A DNA stretch of 6,654 bases from an uncultured Chlorobiota bacterium (GTDB taxonomy: Bacteria; Bacteroidota; Bacteroidia; Bacteroidales; JAADGE01), in the NCBI GenBank assembly GCA_947311265.1, contig CAMZKQ010000184.1:1-6654 (forward strand). The letters are read 5' to 3'. The notes beneath the pieces are model-generated. The model was not told the origin of the DNA. It saw nothing but the letters and a program-made list of their open reading frames with translations, and ran no database searches. Positions 1-6,643 of the stretch are shown one piece after another (the first letter of the stretch is position 1; each line of letters begins with the position of its first letter). The translations under genes were made by a program, and so were the position numbers.

Positions 1-141
1 ATTGTAATACCACTATTTTTCATCACCCTTAAGAGCATTGATAGTTATTTAATAAGCTATGCTATTTTAGGTTTTATATCTTATATCGTTTATATGATTA
101 TCATTTTTCATCATTCATTAAAACATGATAGACAAGTTTAA
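1..141 (+). CDS. C-terminal end of a membrane protein (partial; possibly a Wzx-type flippase)
   Basis: Frame 1 is open from the window edge to a TAA at 139-141, giving 46 residues; the other two forward frames stop within the first 30 bases. The peptide is strongly hydrophobic, with two likely membrane segments (about residues 2-9, cut by the edge, and 16-36) and a short basic, His-containing tail (HHSLKHDRQV), as expected for the cytoplasmic end of a polytopic membrane protein. It overlaps the next gene by 17 nt, which suggests one transcript. In Wzx/Wzy polysaccharide loci a flippase often sits beside the polymerase, so a flippase is a reasonable guess from context, but no family motif is visible in so short a piece. 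That this is coding is moderately sure; the function is not. Confidence 0.55.
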   Translation: MVIPLFFITLKSIDSYLISYAILGFISYIVYMIIIFHHSLKHDRQV

Positions 142-1399
142 GCTACTTTTCACAAATAAATATATAGAATTAGCACTATTTCTATCCCTCTTTTTTATTC
201 TTGAATTTGAATACTACAACTTTGTAAACCTTCCTCTTTTTCAAGAAAAAATGGGCTTTGCTTTTCGCTTTTCGGTAGGACAATTTATTTTAGCGAAAGT
301 CTTTTTAGCCATTCTGTTGTACACCAACTTTAAACTAAAAGGTTTTTACTATTTCGTAAATAGTTTGTTTCTAATATTACTTTCGTTTCCTGTAATTATT
401 ATGTTCGAGTTTATGCCCCAAACGCCAGTTATTATAGTCTTGTCAGCACTACTATTTCACGCTTTACTATACTGGTCATCACACATTAATTTTAAATTAA
501 ATAATGATAGATTTATAATAAAACCCCAATTTAAAATCCCATTTTTCATCATTTTAACCCTGCTAATGCTCATTCCATTTTTTATAAATTATGGCTTATC
601 ATTTAATTTAAAATCGTTCATTTTTAAAGATATTTACCAAATAAGAGAACTCGCAGTAGCAAAATCTACGAAAATAACCGCCTATTTTTTTTCTTGGTTA
701 GTCAAAATCGTCATTCCAATGGCCTTAATTATAAGTTGGCGACAAAAAAAATGGTTTTTCAGCATCTTTTTTATAGCCACACAGCTATACCTCTACACCA
801 TAGACCCACACAAATCAGCCTTTTTTACACTTTTTGTTGTACTTATAATGGTCATAAAAGACAGCCGAAAACAAACCAACTTTATTGTTTTTTCATTTAT
901 TGGTTTAATCATTTTTTCAAAATTAATTTCCTTATTTCAAGGTAATATTATGGCCGAATCTATTGTTGTGCGAAGAACATTTTTTTTGCCCGCCATTATA
1001 ATCAATAATTATTTTGATTTTTTTAAAGACAATCCCCTCTACCTTTCGCATAGTATTTTCAAATATTTTATTGAATACCCCTTCCCTTCAGAACCAGCTC
1101 AACTCATTAGTTTAGAGTACTATAACAGCCCAAAAGGCAGTGCAAATTCAGGCTTTATAAGCGATGGATACATGAATTTTGGGTACATTGGCATACTGCT
1201 CAATATTATAGGCATTACAATACTTTTCAAAATCATTGAACAGCTTAAAATAGCATCAGACTTTAATGGCATTATTTTAGTCATCATTTACACCCTAATA
1301 AGTGGCTATTTTTTAACCTCACTTTTAACGCATGGTATCATATTATTTTTAATTTTGTCTTTCTTTTTTATAAGAAATACCCAAACCCCAGATAAGTAA
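125..1399 (+). CDS. Wzy-like O-antigen/oligosaccharide repeat-unit polymerase
   Basis: This is a 424-residue polytopic inner-membrane protein with roughly 11-13 hydrophobic segments (for example near residues 14-29, 76-95, 138-155, 187-204, 252-270, 352-371, 381-398 and 401-416). A long, mostly polar loop at about 271-351 lies before the last three segments. It carries an RR pair (283-284) and ends in ANSGFISDGYMNFG (340-353), which resembles the N-x-GF-x-x-D-x-Y-x-NFG signature seen in oligosaccharide repeat-unit polymerases. Such enzymes join undecaprenyl-linked repeat units on the periplasmic face. Length and topology fit the family, which is poorly conserved in sequence. The first codon is ATG at 125, 17 nt inside the preceding gene and just ahead of the first membrane segment. 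The stop shares one base with the next start (TAATG). The gene is visibly richer in A+T than its downstream neighbours, common for wzy genes, and holds three 8-nt homopolymers. A ligase-type (WaaL-like) membrane enzyme is the main alternative. Confidence 0.82.
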   Translation: MIDKFKLLFTNKYIELALFLSLFFILEFEYYNFVNLPLFQEKMGFAFRFSVGQFILAKVFLAILLYTNFKLKGFYYFVNSLFLILLSFPVIIMFEFMPQTPVIIVLSALLFHALLYWSSHINFKLNNDRFIIKPQFKIPFFIILTLLMLIPFFINYGLSFNLKSFIFKDIYQIRELAVAKSTKITAYFFSWLVKIVIPMALIISWRQKKWFFSIFFIATQLYLYTIDPHKSAFFTLFVVLIMVIKDSRKQTNFIVFSFIGLIIFSKLISLFQGNIMAESIVVRRTFFLPAIIINNYFDFFKDNPLYLSHSIFKYFIEYPFPSEPAQLISLEYYNSPKGSANSGFISDGYMNFGYIGILLNIIGITILFKIIEQLKIASDFNGIILVIIYTLISGYFLTSLLTHGIILFLILSFFFIRNTQTPDK

Positions 1400-2508
1400 T
1401 GATAAAAATTTGCCACATCTCCACGGTACACTCCTTATACGACGACCGTATTTTTTACAAAGAGTGCGTATCGCTTGCCAAAGCAGGGTTTGAGGTAAAT
1501 CTTGCCATAGCACATAGCAAAAAAACAAGCCTTTCGGGAGTGCAGATACTGCCTCTAAAAAAACACAAAAACCGCCTAAAACGGTTTATTTTTGGCTCGT
1601 GGAACGCCTTTTGGGTAGCCCTAAAATCGGGGGCAAAAATCTGCCATTTTCACGACCCAGAGCTAATGTTTACAGGCATTTTACTCCGTATTTTTGGGCG
1701 AAAAGTAATCTACGATGTACACGAAGACCTGCCCAAACAGGTCTTATACAAACCTTGGATAAATAGCCCCACAGTCCGAAAAATAACTTCCAAATTAATC
1801 TATATTGCCGAGCAATTTTCCTGCCTATTTTTCAATGGAATTGTAACAGTTACCGATGATATTTTTCGCAAATATAAGCCTAAAAAAACAATCATAATTC
1901 GCAACCTCCCCCTTTTGTCCATGGGCAAAAATATCAAAAAAAAAATAGTACGTCCTGCCGAAAAAACAATCTTTATATACGCCGGAGGGCTTAGCCCAGT
2001 ACGGGGAATTAAGGAAGTAATTACGGCTTTTGAAGCCGTAAAAAAACAGTCCGAACTTTGGCTACTAGGCGATTGGGAAAGTATTGAGTATAAAAATGCC
2101 TGCTTGAACTCAAGCAACGAAAGTTATATTAAATACCTAGGTTACAAAAAGATGGAAGAGGTCTATGAGTATATTGCTGTGGCAGATGTTGGTATTGCAA
2201 TGCTCTATCCTATCAAAAATTTTGTTACCAGTTTGCCAGTAAAAGCCTTTGAATATATGCGATTTGCAAAGCCAATTTTAATGTCAGATTTTGAGTACTG
2301 GAAAGAAATTTTTGCCGGAGCAGCTATTTTTTCAGACCCAAAAAACACAGCTCAAATCGCCGAAAAACTGAACGACTTAGCAGGAAATAAGCAGGAAAGG
2401 GAAAAATTGGGCAAGCAAGGTTTGCAAAAAATAGAAAGCGAACTTTCGTGGGAAAAAGAAGCTGAAATTTTGATTGATTTTTACAAAAAAATGTATGACC
2501 ACTCATGA
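1399..2508 (+). CDS. GT4-family glycosyltransferase
   Basis: This 369-residue cytoplasmic enzyme has the two-Rossmann-fold (GT-B) layout of retaining GT4 transferases. The N-terminal domain opens with HISTVHSLYDDRIFYKE (6-22), the H-x3-D-x-RIF-x-KE pattern of a GT4 subgroup, followed by HFHDPEL (83-89) and YDVHED (105-110). The C-terminal domain starts near 190 and has AGGLSPVRGI (195-204), the usual 'GGL-x-x-x-RG' nucleotide-sugar loop, then LPVKAFEYMRFAKPI (279-293), the GT4 donor-binding region with E285. It should add a sugar from a nucleotide donor to the growing lipid-linked repeat; donor and acceptor cannot be read from sequence. The ATG overlaps the polymerase stop by one base and the gene ends in an ATGA overlap with the next, so translation is probably coupled both ways. 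An A10 run sits in the linker between the two domains. Length is typical for the family. Confidence 0.93.
   Translation: MIKICHISTVHSLYDDRIFYKECVSLAKAGFEVNLAIAHSKKTSLSGVQILPLKKHKNRLKRFIFGSWNAFWVALKSGAKICHFHDPELMFTGILLRIFGRKVIYDVHEDLPKQVLYKPWINSPTVRKITSKLIYIAEQFSCLFFNGIVTVTDDIFRKYKPKKTIIIRNLPLLSMGKNIKKKIVRPAEKTIFIYAGGLSPVRGIKEVITAFEAVKKQSELWLLGDWESIEYKNACLNSSNESYIKYLGYKKMEEVYEYIAVADVGIAMLYPIKNFVTSLPVKAFEYMRFAKPILMSDFEYWKEIFAGAAIFSDPKNTAQIAEKLNDLAGNKQEREKLGKQGLQKIESELSWEKEAEILIDFYKKMYDHS
1936..1945 (+). repeat. A10 homopolymer inside the glycosyltransferase
   Basis: Ten consecutive A residues encode Lys180-Lys182 and the first base of Ile183, in the linker between the two GT-B domains. It is the longest homopolymer I found in the window. 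Loss of one A places a TAG immediately after the three Lys codons; gain of one A leads to a TAG after about 16 further codons. The tract is therefore a possible slippage site, though simple AT richness could also explain it. Confidence 0.9.
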
Positions 2509-3455
2509 AAATAAAAGCGATAAATAGTAAAATTATAGCCGAAAAATCAGCCTCCATTTTTTTATCCGAAAAATGGTTAAATTTATACGATGATAGGCTA
2601 AAATGCTTTGGGATATTTGATAAATCGGATAAAATTATTGGCGGCTTTGCTATCTTTATTGAAAAGAAAGCAAAATTTATTAAATACTATAGAAACCTTC
2701 CGTATTCGCCTACGATTAGTTTATTTTTTGAAAATAAAGCCCAAAATAAATCAAAAATTCTTTCTGAAAACAAAAAGATTTTAAGCCTTCTTACCAGCTT
2801 TTTTGAAACATTGCCCTATCATATATTATCCGTTTATTTGCCCAGCAAATATATTGATATGCAGCCTTTTATTTGGCAAAATTTCAAGGCCATTCCCAGT
2901 TATACCTACATAATTGACTTAGAAAAAACGGTAGCAGAAATTGAAAAAGGATTTTCAACCAAAAGAAGAAATGATATAAAAAAAGCGATTAAAGACGGTG
3001 TTACAGCACAACTAAGCTCGGATTACGACACCGTTAAATCCCTGATTATAAACACATTTGACAGAAAAAACAAAGCATTAGATGTCGCAATGATAGATAA
3101 AATATTATTTGAATTTGCCGATAATAAAAATAGCTTTGCTTTTGTTTCGTACCTCAGCAAAACACCAATTGCCACTTCTTTTTGCATTTACGATAAGCAA
3201 AAAGTGTACTATCTGCTTGGCGGTTACGATAGCCAAAATAAGCACCAAGGGGCGGGGGCTTTGGCGGTTTCCAATGCCATAAAATATGCACAAGAATTAG
3301 GGATTAAAAATTTTGATTTTGAAGGCTCGATGTTGCCCGAAGTAGAAAAATATTTCAGGGGGTTTGGCGGAAATTTAACCCCTTACTATTCTATAAATAA
3401 AGCAATATTGCCCCTCGAAATGGCTTTAAAAATTGCAAAACGCTCTATATTTTAA
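2505..3455 (+). CDS. FemAB/GNAT-like acyltransferase (Acetyltransf_6 type)
   Basis: This 316-residue soluble protein has the double-GNAT architecture of FemAB-related proteins. A degenerate first half (about 1-135) begins with the typical 'F-x-S-x-x-W' region (IFLSEKWLNLY, 18-28). The second half has KRRNDIKKA (153-161), where this family usually shows a basic helix, then YYLLGGYD (235-242), a Gly/Ala-rich stretch (248-253), and the family's best-conserved end, FDFEGSMLPEVEKYF (270-284) followed by RGFGG. Members transfer an acyl or aminoacyl group to an amine; relatives occur in exopolysaccharide clusters, including those linked to exosortase, next to a deacetylase. Here too the next gene is a deacetylase, one base downstream, which suggests modification of an amino sugar in the polysaccharide. 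The start overlaps the glycosyltransferase stop as ATGA. There is no signal peptide, so it should act in the cytoplasm. The acyl donor is unknown. Confidence 0.85.
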   Translation: MKIKAINSKIIAEKSASIFLSEKWLNLYDDRLKCFGIFDKSDKIIGGFAIFIEKKAKFIKYYRNLPYSPTISLFFENKAQNKSKILSENKKILSLLTSFFETLPYHILSVYLPSKYIDMQPFIWQNFKAIPSYTYIIDLEKTVAEIEKGFSTKRRNDIKKAIKDGVTAQLSSDYDTVKSLIINTFDRKNKALDVAMIDKILFEFADNKNSFAFVSYLSKTPIATSFCIYDKQKVYYLLGGYDSQNKHQGAGALAVSNAIKYAQELGIKNFDFEGSMLPEVEKYFRGFGGNLTPYYSINKAILPLEMALKIAKRSIF

Positions 3456-3456
3456 T

Positions 3457-4263
3457 ATGAAAGTAATAATTTCTCATGATATTGACCATATTTCGGTAAG
3501 CGAGCATTTTACCGATTTTATCATTCCTAAGTTTTTGGTGCGTATGCAAATAGAGCTTTTGCTGGGCAAAATATCGGCAAAAGAATATTTTTTGCGGTAC
3601 AAAAACTTGTTGTCCAACAAATGGAATAATATTCAGGAACTGATGGATTACAACGAAAAGCAGAATATTCCGGCTACTTTTTTTATGGGTGTAAACCAAG
3701 GCGTTGGGCTAAATTATGGGCTCGAACTGGCAGAAAAATGGACGAAAAAAATTGTATCCAGAGGGTTTGCCTGTGGAGTGCATGGCATTGCTTATTTAAA
3801 GTCGGAAGATATTGAAAAAGAGTACACTACCTTTAAAGAGATTTCGGGTTTAGGTGATTTTGGTATCCGAATGCACTACTTGCGTAGTGATAAAAGTACC
3901 TTGGAAAAATTAGCCTCGGCAGGCTACCTTTTTGATAGCACCGATTATCGTATTGCATCGCCCTATAAGGTTGGCGAGATGGTAGAGTTTCCTCTGCACA
4001 TCATGGAAGGCTATATGCTCGAGGGGGGCAAAAAATACCAAAACAACACGCTCGAAAAAGCGGTGCAACTTACCATAGAGAGAGTAAAAAAAGTGCAAGC
4101 ACAAGGGCAAGAGTTAGTTACCATTCTGTTCCACGACCGCTATTTCGACAACTCTTTTTTGGCATGGAAAAAATGGTACATACAGGTAGTAGAATATTGC
4201 AAAGCCGAAGGTTTTGAATTTACGGATTATGCCTCTAATCTAATTAACCATAGGCATTTATAG
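3457..4263 (+). CDS. CE4-like polysaccharide deacetylase
   Basis: I choose ATG 3457, one base after the preceding stop, giving 268 residues that open directly into the first motif; a TTG at 3433 would add eight residues overlapping the upstream gene and is less likely. The five NodB/CE4 motifs can be mapped: SHDIDH (6-11) for motif 1; GVHGIAY (107-113) for motif 2; IRMHY (137-141) for motif 3; DSTDY (160-164) for DxxDW; TILFH (222-226) for motif 5. The strand PATFFM (72-77) is also typical. Motif 2 has only H109, with Tyr113 where the second metal-binding His normally lies, and motif 3 has His140 where Pro is usual, so the metal site is not canonical. A helical insertion of about 40 residues lies between motif 1 and PATFFM. 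There is no signal peptide or membrane anchor, so a cytoplasmic substrate such as a lipid-linked or nucleotide-linked amino sugar is likely. It is the last gene of the operon; N-deacetylation is inferred from the family. Confidence 0.83.
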   Translation: MKVIISHDIDHISVSEHFTDFIIPKFLVRMQIELLLGKISAKEYFLRYKNLLSNKWNNIQELMDYNEKQNIPATFFMGVNQGVGLNYGLELAEKWTKKIVSRGFACGVHGIAYLKSEDIEKEYTTFKEISGLGDFGIRMHYLRSDKSTLEKLASAGYLFDSTDYRIASPYKVGEMVEFPLHIMEGYMLEGGKKYQNNTLEKAVQLTIERVKKVQAQGQELVTILFHDRYFDNSFLAWKKWYIQVVEYCKAEGFEFTDYASNLINHRHL

Positions 4264-4477
4264 AGCAGTACTCTGCCTACATTCCCTTAACGTTTTAAAC
4301 CCGAAATTACAAACAACTGGTGAGTACACAGCTAGTTATCTGCAATAGAACAAAACCTTTACTATACTTATTTACAGTCATTTACAAAATACCTATTGTC
4401 AAGAGGTTGGCAAGTCAAAATCTCATGGGCTGTTTTATGCACTAAACTTATTTGTATTAATTCCCTCTTAAACCCAT

Positions 4478-4510
4478 TTACTTTCTGTTTACTTTTCGCT
4501 TACTTTCTAT
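4478..4510 (+). repeat. Three TTACTTT direct repeats at exact 11-bp period
   Basis: TTACTTT begins at 4478, 4489 and 4500, each followed by four variable bases (CTGT, TCGC, CTAT). The array ends 15 bp before the putative -33 element, on one face of the helix at about -80 to -48 relative to the expected start of transcription. A heptamer plus four bases is the geometry of OmpR/PhoB-type response-regulator sites, so an activator site for the receptor gene is plausible. The repeats are seen; the binding role is inference. Confidence 0.6.
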
Positions 4511-4513
4511 TCG

Positions 4514-4540
4514 ATATTCTTCTTTTTGATAGAAGAAAAT
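4514..4540. repeat. Inverted repeat spanning the -33 region (candidate operator)
   Basis: TTCTTCT (4517-4523) and AGAAGAA (4531-4537) are perfect 7-bp inverted arms around a 7-bp spacer TTTTGAT. After one A/A mismatch the pairing continues for two more base pairs (AT at 4514-4515 with AT at 4539-4540). The spacer contains the TTTG used as the -33 element, so a dimeric regulator bound here would block or contact RNA polymerase. The arms are low in complexity and chance cannot be excluded. Confidence 0.4.
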
Positions 4541-4552
4541 AGTTTATCTTTG
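4525..4552 (+). promoter_or_regulatory. Bacteroidota-type promoter of the TonB-dependent receptor
   Basis: TATCTTTG at 4545-4552 is a perfect match to the TAnnTTTG -7 element of the Bacteroidota primary sigma factor. TTTG at 4525-4528 can serve as the -33 element; the 16-bp spacing is somewhat shorter than the usual 17-23 or so, which may mean dependence on an activator. Transcription would start near 4557-4560, giving a leader of about 35 nt before the ATG at 4594. Confidence 0.72.
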
Positions 4553-4581
4553 TAACTTAAACTTATTGCCAATTGAACACT

Positions 4582-4593
4582 AAAAAAAACAAA
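4582..4593 (+). promoter_or_regulatory. A-rich translation-initiation leader
   Basis: The 12 bases before ATG 4594 are all A except one C. Bacteroidota mostly lack Shine-Dalgarno pairing and use A-rich, unstructured leaders, so this favours ATG 4594 over the in-frame TTG at 4573, which lies further upstream without such a leader. Confidence 0.55.
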
Positions 4594-6621
4594 ATGAAAC
4601 AGTTTAGCATTACATTATTTATAGTCCTATTTGCCCTTGTGCAACTCCATGCCCAAACAGACACTGACCCAAATAAAGATTATTTAGACCTTACCTTAGA
4701 AGAGTTATTAGACTTAGACGTAAACGTAACCTCGGCAGGGAAATCCTCCAATATATTAGATGCCCCCGGCATTGTAACCGTAGTTTCAGAAAATGAAATA
4801 GCAAGCTCTGGTGCTCGAGATATAATTGATGTTTTGCGGCTCGTCCCAGGCTTTTCTTTTGCCTCCGATGTAGAAAGCCAACTCGGTATCGTAAATCGTG
4901 GCAACTGGGCAACCGAAGGCAAAATCCTACTGATGATTGATGGGCAAATGATGAACGAACTTTCCTATGCCACTATGGTTTTGGGCAACCATATCCCTAT
5001 TGAAAATATCCAACGCATCGAGATTATTCGTGGTCCCGGCTCGGCAATTTATGGTGGGAATGCCGAAATGAGTGTAATTAATATCATAACCAAAACAGGC
5101 GAAAATATAAGCGGAATTGAAGGTGGAATATCCCACGGAAGTACTGAAAATGTACCCTCATTCAGAAAAGCAGCTTACCTTAGCATAGGCAAAAAAATCA
5201 AAGATTTTGAATTTTCACTTTTCGGAAAAGCAGAGCAAGGACACCGAAGCGACAGGACGTACACCGACTTATACGGCTCTAGTTTTAACATGACAGAAAA
5301 CACCACCGACCCACAGCACGTGAATATTAATGCAAAATATAAAAATCTAGAAATTCGGGGGATTTACGATAACTACAAAACAAAAACTCGTGATTTTAAT
5401 GGCGAAAACCTACTAAAAGCCTACCAAATGGATTATATCTCCCAGTTGGCAGAAATTAAGTATAAATACGAAGTTACAGACAAGCTAAGCATACTACCCA
5501 AAATCAATTACAAAAGAGATACCCCCTGGCTTTCTTCCGAAGCTCCCCTTGATGGCGAAGCTGATGAATACTACGAATACAACAGAACTGTAAGCCGATA
5601 TACAGGCAGCTTAATGGCAGCATATATGCTTAATAAACAAGTTGATTTTACCTTAGGCTACGAATATTATTACGATATGGCAGTAGATAATTTAGCCGAT
5701 GATGGGGCTACATTTTGGGACGGGAAGAAACAAATATCTTACCAGAACCATGCCATTCATTTCCAAACCAACCTTAGCAACCGCATTGTAAATGCTACAA
5801 TAGGCATGCGGTACGATAAGCACAACCAATATGGAGGGGCATTTATACCCCGAATTGCACTGATGAAAAAAATACGGAAAGTACACTTTAAATTACTCTA
5901 CAACAGAGCATTCAGAACCCCAAGTCTTGAAAATATTGATTTGAATTTTGGGCTAGATACCATCCGCAAACAACCGCTAATAGTACCCGAAATTACCGAC
6001 GTTTATAACTTTGAAATGGGCTACAAAATTAGCCCCAATTTCTACATTAATGCCAATTTATTTAGAATAACTTTGGACAAAACCATCGTTTATTCCATTA
6101 CCGAAGACGGCAAAGAAGGCTATGATAATCTTGGAAAAACAGGCTCGCAAGGCATAGAATTAGAACTAAAATCTAAATTTACAAAGCTATCAGTCAATGC
6201 CAACTACTCTTTTTACACCACAAAAAAGCTAAACCAAATTGAAGATTACAAAGTAGCAGGAAATTCAAGTGCCTTTTTGGGAGCACCGCAGCACAAAATC
6301 ACCTTGTCTGCCATCTATAAAATAACCAATAATTTTAAAATAAACAGCACCACCATATTTTACAGCAAACGTTACTCTTACGACCAGTACGACGGTGCTA
6401 ACCAAACCGTAAACCTATCGGTACACAAGCCAGTAGCTTTTATAAATATGTTCCTTAGCTACGACAATCTATTTGTAAAAGGCCTCAATGTCGGTGCTGG
6501 GGTATATAATATTTCAGACTCAAAATATAGCTTTATACAACCCTACAACGGCTGGCACACCCCAATACCCGGGAAAAGCAGAGAATATTTAGTAAAGCTA
6601 AACTATAATTTTAACTGGTAA
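4594..6621 (+). CDS. TonB-dependent outer-membrane receptor
   Basis: The start at ATG 4594 gives 675 residues beginning with a clean signal peptide (MKQFSITLFIVLFALVQLHA, likely cleavage before Gln21). An in-frame TTG at 4573 would add seven residues. After cleavage comes LDLTLEELLDLDVNVTSAG (31-49), the N-terminal segment typical of one receptor family, and then the plug domain to about 168, including RRxG-like NRGN (101-104), the LLMIDG strand (112-117) and IRGPGSAIYGG (145-155). The rest forms the barrel, with the conserved YNRAFRTPS (436-444), the late barrel VYNISDSKY (637-645), and an aromatic C-terminal Trp675 as expected for BAM-dependent insertion. It imports a scarce ligand across the outer membrane using TonB-ExbBD energy. 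There is no CarboxypepD_reg-like N-terminal domain and no SusD neighbour, so it is not a SusC-type glycan importer; siderophore, haem or cobalamin-type ligands are possible but unproven. It has its own promoter. Length is normal and no frame break is seen. Confidence 0.94.
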   Translation: MKQFSITLFIVLFALVQLHAQTDTDPNKDYLDLTLEELLDLDVNVTSAGKSSNILDAPGIVTVVSENEIASSGARDIIDVLRLVPGFSFASDVESQLGIVNRGNWATEGKILLMIDGQMMNELSYATMVLGNHIPIENIQRIEIIRGPGSAIYGGNAEMSVINIITKTGENISGIEGGISHGSTENVPSFRKAAYLSIGKKIKDFEFSLFGKAEQGHRSDRTYTDLYGSSFNMTENTTDPQHVNINAKYKNLEIRGIYDNYKTKTRDFNGENLLKAYQMDYISQLAEIKYKYEVTDKLSILPKINYKRDTPWLSSEAPLDGEADEYYEYNRTVSRYTGSLMAAYMLNKQVDFTLGYEYYYDMAVDNLADDGATFWDGKKQISYQNHAIHFQTNLSNRIVNATIGMRYDKHNQYGGAFIPRIALMKKIRKVHFKLLYNRAFRTPSLENIDLNFGLDTIRKQPLIVPEITDVYNFEMGYKISPNFYINANLFRITLDKTIVYSITEDGKEGYDNLGKTGSQGIELELKSKFTKLSVNANYSFYTTKKLNQIEDYKVAGNSSAFLGAPQHKITLSAIYKITNNFKINSTTIFYSKRYSYDQYDGANQTVNLSVHKPVAFINMFLSYDNLFVKGLNVGAGVYNISDSKYSFIQPYNGWHTPIPGKSREYLVKLNYNFNW

Positions 6622-6635
6622 AATTACCCCCATAA

Positions 6636-6643
6636 TAATTTTG
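6636..6643 (+). promoter_or_regulatory. Possible -7 element for the next gene
   Basis: TAATTTTG matches TAnnTTTG, 14 bases after the receptor stop codon. No TTG/TTTG is seen at the expected -33 distance, and the downstream gene is outside the window, so this is a weak call. Confidence 0.25.

Larger units (their letters stand above)
4264..4593. other. Non-coding gap between polysaccharide operon and receptor gene
   Basis: About 330 bases without a credible gene on either strand. The first part (4264-4340) has only short, weak inverted repeats and no T-run, so I see no clear intrinsic terminator for the upstream operon. The middle (4341-4475) holds two ATTTACA copies 10 bp apart (4370 and 4380) and otherwise nothing I recognise. 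The distal part (4476-4593) carries the phased heptamers, the inverted repeat, the promoter and the A-rich leader described separately. The gap marks a boundary between two transcription units. Confidence 0.8.

Noticed and set aside
694..945. Alternative-frame open reading frame inside the polymerase gene
   Set aside because: The peptide has no recognisable family features, begins within a clearly coding membrane-protein frame, and there is no initiation signal.
1569..1587. AAACCG/CGGTTT hairpin followed by a T-rich stretch, terminator-like
   Set aside because: The stem is only 6 bp with a 7-nt loop, the T-run is interrupted, and it sits early in an intact gene of an operon.
1724..1745. Perfect 8-bp inverted repeat AAGACCTG/CAGGTCTT with a 6-nt loop
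   Set aside because: It lies inside conserved glycosyltransferase coding sequence, has no T-run after it, and about one such repeat is expected by chance in a window of this size.
1800..2117. Minus-strand open frame of about 105 codons opposite the glycosyltransferase
   Set aside because: It is antisense to conserved GT4 motifs, has low-complexity content and no promoter; a shadow frame. The same holds for the other minus-strand frames opposite the acyltransferase, deacetylase and receptor.
4262..4276. Short overlapping inverted repeats (AGAG/CTCT, GCAG/CTGC) just after the deacetylase stop
   Set aside because: Four-base stems with no following T-run are too weak for an intrinsic terminator.
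4390..4425. Stretch with a faint resemblance to a tRNA T-arm (AAGTCAAAATCTC)
   Set aside because: No acceptor stem, anticodon arm or D-arm can be built around it.
4554..4565. Tandem AACTTA hexamer at the predicted transcription start of the receptor
   Set aside because: Two copies of an AT-rich hexamer are readily explained by chance and no role is suggested.
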